Part shown: positions 24,698 through 32,233 of the stretch, piece after piece
Numbering within the stretch: the first letter of the stretch is position 1
How the letters are laid out: every line of letters starts with the position of its first letter
Notes under the pieces: generated by a model
Database searches by the model: none
Told to the model about the DNA's origin: nothing
What the model saw: only the letters and a program-made list of their open reading frames with translations
Translations under genes and position numbers: made by a program
From: an uncultured Lachnospiraceae bacterium
GTDB taxonomy: Bacteria > Bacillota > Clostridia > Lachnospirales > Lachnospiraceae
Direction: 5' to 3'
Assembly (NCBI GenBank): GCA_902781215.1
Contig: CACZIO010000023.1
Location: forward strand, 1 to 42,991
DNA: 42,991 bases

Positions 24698-25674
24698 TCG
24701 GCACCTCCTTCCTCCAGGGTCTCAACCGTCACGCCGTGCTCGGCAAAATACCGCGCGGCGCCGGCGTGGAAGGGAACCGCGATGCCTGAGGTCGCGTTCT
24801 CGATCGTGAGCTCCTCGCCCTTGGCGTTCTCCTGCGCGATCTCGTCCTTGTGGTCATAGATGGCGGCGGTCAGCTGATACACGACCTCCTCATCCAGGTC
24901 CGCGTCCACGATCATGGTCGCCTTGATGGTGATGGTCTCGATGGGATCCGGCTGGCCCGGATAGGTGTCGGCCGGGATCTGCAGGGGCGCATAGTAGGGG
25001 CAGATGCCCATGATCTTGTCCCGCAGCTCGCCGTCGATGGGGACCAGGTAGACGCCGTTGGTCGTCGCCAGCTCCGTGATGGCCGAGGTCGGCGCGCCCG
25101 CCACGATGAAGGCCGCGTCGATCTGGCCGTCCTTCAGGGCCTCCTTACTGTCGTCAAAGCTCTGGTACTGGGGCTTGATGTCGTCGATAGTCAGGCCCGC
25201 GCCCTCCAGGACGTCCATGGCGTTGAAATAGACGCCCGAGCCCGGGGCGCCGATCGAGACGCTCCTGCCCTTGAGGTCCGCGACGGTCTTGATGTCCTCC
25301 TTCATGGTGATCAGCTGCACCGTCTCCGCGTAGAGCGCGCCCATGACGCGGAAATCCCTGCTGGGGCCGTCCGTCTCAAAGGACTTGGTGCCCTCCCATG
25401 CGTAGACCATGACATCGGACTGGGTGAAGCCCATCTGGTAGTCCCCGTCGCCGATGCTCTGGATGTTGGCCTTGGAGGCCGCCGTGGAGACGGCGGTCAC
25501 GCTGTAGCCACTGTAGTTCTTCATGTACTGGGCCAGAACGCCGCCAAACGCATAGTAGGTTCCCGCCGTGCCGCCGGTGCCCATCATCATCCGCTGCCCC
25601 CCGCAGCCGGACAGGACGAGCATGCAGACGGCGATCAGCACTGCCGTGACAGCCCTTCGCATTCGTTTCCGCAT
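24694..25674 (-). CDS. TAXI family TRAP transporter solute-binding lipoprotein
   Basis: This 326-residue extracytoplasmic receptor has lipobox LVLSGCGG and the family signature GTGGTAGTYYAFGG directly after it. YQMGFTQSDVMVYAWEG, SIGAPGSG and AAFIVAGAPTSAITELA are typical TAXI segments. It hands its ligand to the fused permease. The start at 25674 (MRKRMRR) has GTGAGG upstream and gives a normal signal peptide; an ATG at 25695 lacks a ribosome site. A cytidylate-kinase-like gene ends 157 bases upstream on the same strand. Confidence 0.92.
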   Translation of the reverse strand: MRKRMRRAVTAVLIAVCMLVLSGCGGQRMMMGTGGTAGTYYAFGGVLAQYMKNYSGYSVTAVSTAASKANIQSIGDGDYQMGFTQSDVMVYAWEGTKSFETDGPSRDFRVMGALYAETVQLITMKEDIKTVADLKGRSVSIGAPGSGVYFNAMDVLEGAGLTIDDIKPQYQSFDDSKEALKDGQIDAAFIVAGAPTSAITELATTNGVYLVPIDGELRDKIMGICPYYAPLQIPADTYPGQPDPIETITIKATMIVDADLDEEVVYQLTAAIYDHKDEIAQENAKGEELTIENATSGIAVPFHAGAARYFAEHGVTVETLEEGGAE

Positions 25675-25831
25675 AGTTTCATACCTCACTTTCATACCAT
25701 TTATGTGTTATTCTCCGTTCTTATCCGCGATTTCTTTCTTCCCCGCTGAGGCCTGCTCACCATTGCGTCCACCTCAGGTACTGAACCGGGGCCTGCCGCA
25801 GATATGTATACAGCCGGCGCTCCGCGCCGCC

Positions 25832-26458
25832 TCACCCCTGCTGCAGGATCTGCAGGACGATGTCGGTGCAGGTCTCGATCCTGATCCTGCCCGTGTCAAA
25901 GCAGATGTTGTAGTTGTTGGCATTGCCCATGTCACAGCCGGTGTATTTTTTGTAGTAGGTCCTGCGCAGGCGGTCGCGCTTCTCGATGTACTTGTCGAGC
26001 CGCATGTCACCGTTCTCCGCCAGATCCTGCGCGCGCGCCATGCGGTCCTGCAGGGACGCGTACAGATAGATGGAGAAAGCGTCGACGCCCGCCTCCCTGA
26101 GGATGTGGTCCGCGCACCGTCCCACGATGATGCAGGGCGACTTGGACAGCTCCAGGACGACCTTTTTCTGGGCCTTGAAGATCTCATCGTGCGAGCTGGT
26201 GTAGGACACGGCGCTGTTCAGGATCGAGTTCAGGACCTGGCTGGACCGGCGCAGGTCCTCGCCCTCGCGCTCGATGTCCTCGACCCCGTAGCCGCTCACC
26301 TCCGCCGTCTTCCTCACGAAGTCCCTGTCATAATACGGGATCCCCAGGCGCTCGGACAGGGCGGCGGCCAGGGTCCTTCCCAGGGCCCCGTACTCCCTGC
26401 TGATCGTGATGACCGGGCATTTTTCCAATGATACAATATCAGTTTCTTTTTCAGGCAT
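25832..26458 (-). CDS. Cytidylate kinase-like family protein
   Basis: The 208-residue protein belongs to the Cytidylate_kin2 group, common in Clostridia beside transporters and of unknown role. ITISREYGALGRTLAAAL is the P-loop region, with ALG replacing the more usual SGG, so nucleotide binding may be altered. LGIPYYDRDF and CIIVGRCADHIL are the other markers. A tail motif (NICFDTGRI) probably corresponds to the family's usual C-terminal end. The start at 26458 has AAAGGGG upstream; an earlier in-frame start at 26497 would add 13 basic residues. It sits upstream of the TRAP-TAXI genes on the same strand, but no co-transcription is proven. Confidence 0.82.
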   Translation of the reverse strand: MPEKETDIVSLEKCPVITISREYGALGRTLAAALSERLGIPYYDRDFVRKTAEVSGYGVEDIEREGEDLRRSSQVLNSILNSAVSYTSSHDEIFKAQKKVVLELSKSPCIIVGRCADHILREAGVDAFSIYLYASLQDRMARAQDLAENGDMRLDKYIEKRDRLRRTYYKKYTGCDMGNANNYNICFDTGRIRIETCTDIVLQILQQG

Positions 26459-26631
26459 AGTTTTCCCCTTTCTATTTTTGATCCGCACACGGACCATGTG
26501 CTGCGCAGGGCATGATCATTCCGCCCGTGGACCTTATTTACCAATCATATTGCCCCTATGGGCCTGATTCCTCAACAATCCGGGCGCTCGAAGATTTCTG
26601 TTCGGCCGGATTTATTGCACTTATTGATCTG

Positions 26632-28170
26632 TCAATTCAGATGCACAGCCTCCAGATTCCCGGTATTCATATCGATCAGGGAATTATCCAGCAGCTCCCC
26701 CGTCGTTTTATCAAACGCGGCGAAAAAGATTCCCTTTTCCGATGTCGTATACCCCAGCCGGTTGACCGTGATCGAAGCGTCGTCCTCGAACTCCCCTGTC
26801 TCCTCATTCAGCCTGCCGCTGGTCACACTGTAATGGAGCACGCCTGCATCTCCCTCCACGGTCTCCGGCTTGCCGCCGGTGCCCTCGGGCGCTGTCTGGT
26901 AGACGACCTTTCCGCCGTCGATGACCGCGAGCCAGGCGTGGTCCTCCCAGGCGTGCAGGTCCGCCGTGATGCCGCACCTCTGCATCCGGGCGGCGTTCTC
27001 CTCGCTCAGCCTCTTCGGACTGATTTCCCCGTTGAGCGCAAAAATCACCAACACATCCTCCACCGGCTGATCGTGGGCGTCCACTGCCAGCACGTCTGTG
27101 ATCCTGTGCAGGGAAGACGCGTACTGCAGACAGGACTGCATCCGCCTGGCCGGATATTTTGCAAAATCCTCCCTCACCCGCTGATATACCCCGTCTTCCC
27201 CCCGCCGGTCGGGGAGTCCGTATTTTTCCTGCAGATGACGGCCGAGAAGCCGGGTCAGCTTCTCCGCTCCCCACCGGTTCAGGTGCTCTCCGTCGCTGCA
27301 GTCCGTCTCCAGGTTCAAATCCAGCCCCAGCTCCTCTGCGTCCGCCAGATAATTCATGTATTCCACATCGTTTTTCCGCGCGAAGTCAGCCACATCCTGT
27401 GTCGCGCTCCAGCGCTTGTTATACCCGTCCTGGTCAAAAAACCTGTTTTGCCCCGGAATGGGCATGGAGACCAGCAGCAGGGACGTGTCCGTTTCTCTGC
27501 ACAGCCCGACCAGCTTCTCCAAATATATACGGGCGGAATCCGTCATCGCATCCTCTACATAAGAAGGCTCATCAAAGGGATCAATCGATTTCGTATTCAC
27601 CAGGCCCTGGCCACCGTACATAGCTGCTCTGATCCCGACGTGACTGCTCGGTCTTTCAAAATCATTCCAGCGGGAATGGTAGGCGATCAGAGGAAGCATC
27701 AGTTCTTTCCACTCATCCCTGTCCCTCAGCTCCGTGATCATCCGGATCCTGTTGCGGGACAGGAGGGGCATGCAGTCTGTCACATAGTGCATGAACGGGA
27801 GATACGTGTCCTTCTCATTCCGCACCGACCGGCTGCAATCCAGGACGATCAGGGATGGATGATCCTTCTCGATCACCTCCTTCGCCAGATAATAGGACAT
27901 ACCCATTGACTGGTTGCCGGATGCCAGGTTATATCCCACAATGCCGTAATCCCTGTACAGTTCCATGGGCTGGACTGCATCCATCATGACAGATGTCCCC
28001 AGAAACACCACATCGAACGTGTCCTTCGCATAATCATAATACTCCTCCGGCAGTCCATTGTCCTGCCGCACCTTCAACGCATTGTTCAGGGTCAGTATGG
28101 TCACCGAAAGTATGGTAAGAAAAACAGCACCTCTTAAAATAATTGTAATAACGTTCTTTATGCCACTCAT
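26632..28170 (-). CDS. Membrane-anchored SGNH-hydrolase-like protein, copy 1
   Basis: This 512-residue protein has one N-terminal membrane helix (about 7-28) and an extracytoplasmic SGNH fold: block I VVFLGTSVMMD (S60), block III LASGNQSMG (N86), and block V SDGEHLNRWG (D293, H296). Such enzymes add or remove acyl groups on surface glycans, like DltD or AlgJ/X. The C-terminal part (about 340-510) looks like an ILEI/FAM3-type carbohydrate-binding fold in permuted order: VLVIFALNGEISP...AWLAVIDGGKVVY first, then ITVNRLGY...FFAAFDKTTGELLD. That reading is by eye. GGAG six bases before the ATG supports the start. It lies 102 bases after its paralogue and is about half identical to it. Confidence 0.72.
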   Translation of the reverse strand: MSGIKNVITIILRGAVFLTILSVTILTLNNALKVRQDNGLPEEYYDYAKDTFDVVFLGTSVMMDAVQPMELYRDYGIVGYNLASGNQSMGMSYYLAKEVIEKDHPSLIVLDCSRSVRNEKDTYLPFMHYVTDCMPLLSRNRIRMITELRDRDEWKELMLPLIAYHSRWNDFERPSSHVGIRAAMYGGQGLVNTKSIDPFDEPSYVEDAMTDSARIYLEKLVGLCRETDTSLLLVSMPIPGQNRFFDQDGYNKRWSATQDVADFARKNDVEYMNYLADAEELGLDLNLETDCSDGEHLNRWGAEKLTRLLGRHLQEKYGLPDRRGEDGVYQRVREDFAKYPARRMQSCLQYASSLHRITDVLAVDAHDQPVEDVLVIFALNGEISPKRLSEENAARMQRCGITADLHAWEDHAWLAVIDGGKVVYQTAPEGTGGKPETVEGDAGVLHYSVTSGRLNEETGEFEDDASITVNRLGYTTSEKGIFFAAFDKTTGELLDNSLIDMNTGNLEAVHLN

Positions 28171-28272
28171 GTATTCTCCAATTACTCCCGCCAGTCTGTC
28201 CGGAGAAGGTTTTACAGCAGGATCAAATATTGCTTTGACCGGTTCATCCGGCTCCTCCCGCCGCCGTAACGA

Positions 28273-29814
28273 CTATGGTGCCAGGTGCTCCACCCGCATA
28301 TAATCGCTCTCCAGCTCGATCTGGCAGGACTCGAGGAGTTTTCCGGTCTCTTTGTTGAAAACAGCGCAGTACAGGCCCTTCTCCGGCAGCGTGTATTCAA
28401 GCCGGTTGACTTTGATCGAAGCCCCGCTGCCGACCTCACCGGTCTCTTCATCCAGAACTCCGCTGGTCACCCGGTAGCGGAGCTCTCCGGCAGTCCCCTC
28501 CGTCTCGTCGGTGAAGTCAGCGGTTCCGTGCTTCTCCGGATCGGATTCATAGACGACCTTCCCGCCGTCGATGACCGCGAGCCAGCCGTGCCCGGTCCAT
28601 TCGTGCAGATTCTGCTTTAAGCCGATGTCCATCATCCGCTGCGCGTTTTTCTCGCCCATATTTTCCGGATCAAAGGTCCCGTTCAGGGCCAGCAGGACCA
28701 GGGCCTCCGGGACCGGCTTCTCATGGGCGTCCTCACGAAGGGTCTCCGCGATCCTGCGCAGGGAGGAGGCATTCCGCAGGCAGGCCTGCATCCGGTAAAC
28801 CGGATATTCCTGCAGGTCCTTTTCGATCCGGTCGCAGATCCCGCCGGTTCCGCGGCGGTCCGCCAGCCCGTATTTTTTCTGCATATGGTCTCCGATCAGC
28901 CTGGTAAACTTCGCTGCGCCCCAGCGGTTCAGATGCTCACCGTCAAAGACATCGGCAGTCCGGTCGATGCCGAGCTCCTCCTCGCGGCCGATATAGCCGA
29001 TGTATTCGACACCCTCCGCATCCGCCAACTCCCCGACCTCTTTTGTCAGGCTCCACCGGCGGTTGTATTCGTCCTGATCCAGGAACTCGTTCTCGCCCGG
29101 GATGGGGAGCGAGACTAACAGCAGGTTCGTGTCCGTCTCTTTACAAAGCCTGATCGTCCGCTCAATATAGTCGCGTCCCGCCGGTGTCATCGCATTCTCG
29201 ACGTAAACCGGCTTCTCAAAGGGCACCACCTCATTGCTGCTCGCCATGATCCTGGCTCCGTACAGGCCCTCCTTAATATAGACATTCTCGTCCACGACCT
29301 CCATGTCCTGCCACCTGGAGTGGTAGGCGATCAGCGGGAACCGGAGCGCGTTCCGCTCCCCCTCCTCCGCCAGGTCACTGATCATGGCCAGACGATTCCG
29401 CGAAAAAAAAGGCATCACATCCGTCACGTAATGGATAAAGGATGTCTTCGTTGTGTCCTCCTCCACACTCGCCCGGCTGCAGTCCAGCACAATGAGCTCC
29501 GGATGATCCCGCTCGATCACTTCTTTTGCCAGATAATAGGAAAGCCCCAGCGACTGATTGCCGGTCGCCAGGTTATAGGAAGTAATCCCGTACTGCTCAT
29601 AAAGGTCGGCCGGGAGCACATCGTACATCATCAGGGACGACCCGAGTAAAACTACGTCAAACGTCCCCTTCGGGAATGAATAGTACTTCCGTGACATTCC
29701 GTCCCTGTGCCGGAGCATCATCGCCTCATTCAGCGACACCAGCACCAGGCCTAGAACAGCCATAAACAATACAAACCGGGCCGCGCGGGCAGCCCATATC
29801 CTCTGTTGCTTCAT
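28273..29814 (-). CDS. Membrane-anchored SGNH-hydrolase-like protein, copy 2
   Basis: The 513-residue paralogue of the downstream gene has the same layout: membrane helix at about 11-30, VVLLGSSLMMYD with S60, LATGNQSLG, and FDGEHLNRWG with D291 and H294. The C-terminus repeats the ILEI-like pattern: ALVLLALNGTFDP, HGWLAVIDGGKVVYE, then IKVNRLEYTLPEKGLYCAVFNKETGKLLE. The two genes are probably a tandem duplication with later divergence, each keeping its catalytic residues, so both may be active on different acceptors. The ribosome site is weak (GTGAG). Substrate unknown; a secreted or membrane-facing acyl-esterase or acyltransferase is the best guess. Confidence 0.72.
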   Translation of the reverse strand: MKQQRIWAARAARFVLFMAVLGLVLVSLNEAMMLRHRDGMSRKYYSFPKGTFDVVLLGSSLMMYDVLPADLYEQYGITSYNLATGNQSLGLSYYLAKEVIERDHPELIVLDCSRASVEEDTTKTSFIHYVTDVMPFFSRNRLAMISDLAEEGERNALRFPLIAYHSRWQDMEVVDENVYIKEGLYGARIMASSNEVVPFEKPVYVENAMTPAGRDYIERTIRLCKETDTNLLLVSLPIPGENEFLDQDEYNRRWSLTKEVGELADAEGVEYIGYIGREEELGIDRTADVFDGEHLNRWGAAKFTRLIGDHMQKKYGLADRRGTGGICDRIEKDLQEYPVYRMQACLRNASSLRRIAETLREDAHEKPVPEALVLLALNGTFDPENMGEKNAQRMMDIGLKQNLHEWTGHGWLAVIDGGKVVYESDPEKHGTADFTDETEGTAGELRYRVTSGVLDEETGEVGSGASIKVNRLEYTLPEKGLYCAVFNKETGKLLESCQIELESDYMRVEHLAP

Positions 29815-29855
29815 GCATTCTCACTTCTCATCAGCAGGAGAGCCGGCATCAACAG

Positions 29856-29884
29856 AAAAGCCGGGGCAGGTTTCCCCGGCTTTT
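29856..29884 (-). terminator. Terminator after the glutaredoxin gene
   Basis: Perfect 11-base stem AAAAGCCGGGG/CCCCGGCTTTT with a seven-base loop. T-runs are present on both strands, so it separates the glutaredoxin gene from the SGNH pair. Confidence 0.85.
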
Positions 29885-29925
29885 TTCCAATGCTCCGACA
29901 ACACTCCGGCTGCAGCCGTACTCCG

Positions 29926-30165
29926 TCACTGCTGCGGATTTTTCCGCAGCCATTTCACAATGTCTCCGCTCTCGTACATCGGCTTCCCGTCGATAAAGAG
30001 GCAGGGGATCTGCTCCTTGCCGCCCTCCTCGACCAGGCGCTTCAGGTCCGCCTCGCTCAGGTCGATGTTGTGGAATTCCACGTCTGTCCGTCCCTGCTTT
30101 TCGATCTCCTTCTGTACGAGGTGGCAGTAGGGGCAGGTCGTTCCCACAAAAAGTTCCAGTTTCAT
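29926..30165 (-). CDS. Glutaredoxin-like protein
   Basis: This 79-residue thioredoxin-fold protein has redox motif TTCPYCHLV (Cys 10 and 13). IPCLFIDGKPMYESGDIVKWL contains the cis-Pro loop and glutathione-site-like GD. Clostridia usually lack glutathione, so the partner may be another thiol or a flavoprotein. Two ATGs lie in tandem (30168 and 30165); AGGAGG ends five bases before the second, which is used here. An upstream frame to 30207 has no ribosome site. It is probably a single-gene transcript. Confidence 0.88.
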   Translation of the reverse strand: MKLELFVGTTCPYCHLVQKEIEKQGRTDVEFHNIDLSEADLKRLVEEGGKEQIPCLFIDGKPMYESGDIVKWLRKNPQQ

Positions 30166-30314
30166 CATGACCTCCTTATCCGGTCCTGCGGCTGACCAAG
30201 CAGACATCTTTCATTCCGGCTGAGCCGAACCTCCACAGTTTCCTGCATTGTCCGGCACCTCCGCCGTATGCCGCCCATGTCATTCGGCAGGACTATTTCA
30301 TGTTTCGTGCCGTA

Positions 30315-31484
30315 TTATTTATACGTTTTCTTCAGAACACCTTTGGAAGAGAATTTATACCATCTGCCGTCGATCTTCTGTTTGCCGATCAGCATGTGGC
30401 CGTCCGACCTGCTCAGGAAATATTTCTTACCCCCGATCTTCTGCCAGCCGGTCAGCATGTGGCCGTCCTTCTTGCGGAAATAGTATTTCTTCTTGTTGAT
30501 CTTCTGCCAGCCTGTCAGCATGCGGCCGTCCTTCTTGCGGAAAAAATATTTCTTTCCGCCGATGGTCTGCCAACCGGTGACCTTCTTCCCCGCCGCATTG
30601 TAATAGTATTTTTTACCGGAAACGGTTCTCCAGCCGGCTTTGGAGGCTGTCGCTGCGGTTTTCTTCACCGCGGTCGTCTTCTTTTTCAGGCCAAGATACT
30701 CCGCGATCGCGGCCGCGTCCGCCTCGCCCAGCTTTTTCAGGAAGGATTCCTTCTTGAGCTTGGCGGCATCGCCGGCATTGGACATGAAGGCGTGCTCGAC
30801 GATCACGGCAGGGATCTTGAATCTCTTGCAGTGATAGAGGACGCCGTAATAGTCCCCCTTATTCCCCTTCGGGTCGCGGCGGCTCTTGTCGTCGCTGTGG
30901 CGGACACGGGCGCCCCCGTTGGCCACGCCGCAGGCTGCCACCTTGCGGACCATGATCGATGCCAGCCTCCTGGAAGCATCTCCGACAGAGCTGTAGAAGC
31001 TGCTGTTCTGATAATAGACGCGGGCACCGTTGGTCTTTTTGCTCTCACCCTCTCCGAAGGCATTGTTGTGCAGGCAGACAAAGATATCCGCACCGTTGTT
31101 CTTCGCGATCTTTGCCCTGGTCTCCCGGTCCCGGTTGTCCTTGTACTTGCTGACGGTCGTGTCCGAACTCCTGGTCATGACCACCCGCACGTTCGCGTAC
31201 TTGAGAAGCTCCGCCTGGCAGTAGCGGGCGATCTTGAGATTGAGGGTCTTCTCCTCCATCCCGTGATAGGTCGCGCCCTTCTCCCAGCCGCCGTGCCCGG
31301 GGTCCAGGACAACGACCTTCGTGCCCGCCGCGGCCTCCGCCTGCGTCTCCAGCAGCGCCTGCCCCGGCAGGATGCCTGCGCCGGCGGTCCCGGCCAGGAT
31401 CACAGCGGATAATAGCAGAGACAGAACCCTCTTCCGGATACCCCGGATCCCGTCCGAATGTCCTTCATTTCTTTTCAGATTCAT
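30315..31484 (-). CDS. Secreted N-acetylmuramoyl-L-alanine amidase with cell-wall-binding repeats
   Basis: The 389-residue secreted hydrolase has a signal peptide to about residue 52 (ending QAEAAAG). The Amidase_3 domain (about 55-260) has VVVLDPGHGG with the first zinc His, Glu in MEEKTLNLKI, the second His in IFVCLHNNAFG, and the catalytic Glu in AVIVEHAFMSN. After a Lys/Thr linker come five cell-wall-binding repeats of the choline-binding type (GWRTVSGKKYYY, GWQTIGGKKYFF, GWQKINKKKYYF, GWQKIGGKKYFL, GKQKIDGRWYKF). It cuts amide bonds in peptidoglycan during growth or separation. The start has GAGGAG upstream. It is transcribed from its own promoter about 165 bases upstream. Confidence 0.93.
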   Translation of the reverse strand: MNLKRNEGHSDGIRGIRKRVLSLLLSAVILAGTAGAGILPGQALLETQAEAAAGTKVVVLDPGHGGWEKGATYHGMEEKTLNLKIARYCQAELLKYANVRVVMTRSSDTTVSKYKDNRDRETRAKIAKNNGADIFVCLHNNAFGEGESKKTNGARVYYQNSSFYSSVGDASRRLASIMVRKVAACGVANGGARVRHSDDKSRRDPKGNKGDYYGVLYHCKRFKIPAVIVEHAFMSNAGDAAKLKKESFLKKLGEADAAAIAEYLGLKKKTTAVKKTAATASKAGWRTVSGKKYYYNAAGKKVTGWQTIGGKKYFFRKKDGRMLTGWQKINKKKYYFRKKDGHMLTGWQKIGGKKYFLSRSDGHMLIGKQKIDGRWYKFSSKGVLKKTYK

Positions 31485-31514
31485 CGTCTGTCTCTCCTCT
31501 TTCTCAAGAACTGC

Positions 31515-31685
31515 TCAAGAACTGATCTTCACGTCCGCGCCCGGATAAAAATAGTCCGCAGGGATCGGCACCCCCATCTCCGAACCGGATGGAATGATCC
31601 GCAGGCCCCGGCGCCCCGCAGGCTGCCGGAGGGCGCTATTGCTTTCATTATAGCCGCCGAGCCACTTCCCCGCAACAAAAAAGCA
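31515..31685 (-). pseudogene. Coding-like reading frame without a start (possible gene remnant)
   Basis: A 56-codon open frame on the minus strand ends at TGA 31517-31515, 30 bases before the amidase start. Its composition looks like protein, for example WLGGYNESNSAL and IPADYFYPGADVKISS, with GC-rich third positions. There is no in-frame ATG/GTG/TTG start except an internal ATG giving 20 residues. Its upstream end runs into the terminator of the gene before it. It overlaps the likely amidase promoter. It may be the tail of a decayed gene, or chance. Confidence 0.25.
31647..31675 (-). promoter_or_regulatory. Promoter of the amidase gene
   Basis: On the minus strand TTGCGG (31675-31670), a 17-base spacer and a perfect TATAAT (31652-31647). 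The leader is about 155 bases. Confidence 0.55.
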
Positions 31686-31747
31686 CCTGCGGTCCCGGGC
31701 CGCCGCGGCAGCAGCTGCCGCAGACGGGTCGAAAACCCGCAGGTGCT
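31677..31747 (-). terminator. Terminator of the ftsH/FakA-like transcript
   Basis: AGCACCTGCGG (31682-31692) pairs with CCGCAGGTGCT (31737-31747) and encloses a second hairpin GCGGCAGC/GCTGCCGC. On the minus strand a T-run follows (31682-31677). Confidence 0.85.
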
Positions 31748-31898
31748 CTCATATTTTGCTTTTGAGGATCACTGTATCATCGTTTCAGCCGATAAATGCG
31801 TCATCCATGCGTCATCCGCTCATGGCCTCTGCTGCAGCCCGGGCCAACCGGCCGCTTCCCGTCCGGGCATCGCGCCGGGAAACCGTCCTCAGCCGGTC

Positions 31899-32171
31899 TC
31901 AGCCCTGCAGGCCTCTGGCCTGGCGGTCCATATCCTCGACCACGATATCGTAGATCTCGCCCAGGGTCCGGCAGTAGGCCAGCACCAGCCAGGGCTCGTT
32001 GGTGTGGTAGTGGATCTTGATGGGATCGCCGTCGCCGCCGACCGCCAGCAGGCTGTCGCCCTTGAAATTCGTGGCGATATAATCGAAGACTTCATCCTCA
32101 TCCAGGTCCTCGTAGCCGTCGATCAGGAGCTGTGTGTCATATCTGAATTCAATGCTCTGTTCCGGTATCAT
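31899..32171 (-). CDS. Small protein resembling the middle domain of FakA/YloV (DAK-kinase family)
   Basis: This 90-residue protein contains GDSLLAVGGDGDPIKIHYHT followed by NEPWLVLAYCRTLGEI and IVVEDMDRQ. This closely follows the conserved block GDSLVVVGDD..KVHVHTN.PG.VLEYA...GEL..I.IENM of fatty-acid kinase subunit FakA (YloV), the part often annotated as kinase to dihydroxyacetone kinase. The nucleotide-binding DAK2 domain is missing, so it cannot be a kinase alone; it may bind a FakB-like partner or be a regulator. GGAGGG just before the ATG supports the start. It lies 62 bases after ftsH on the same strand and is probably co-transcribed. Confidence 0.7.
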   Translation of the reverse strand: MIPEQSIEFRYDTQLLIDGYEDLDEDEVFDYIATNFKGDSLLAVGGDGDPIKIHYHTNEPWLVLAYCRTLGEIYDIVVEDMDRQARGLQG

Positions 32172-32233
32172 TTTTCCCTCCGCTCAAATCCTGCTGATTT
32201 TTGTTAAATATCCGGTGTCTGCGCAGTGTCCTG

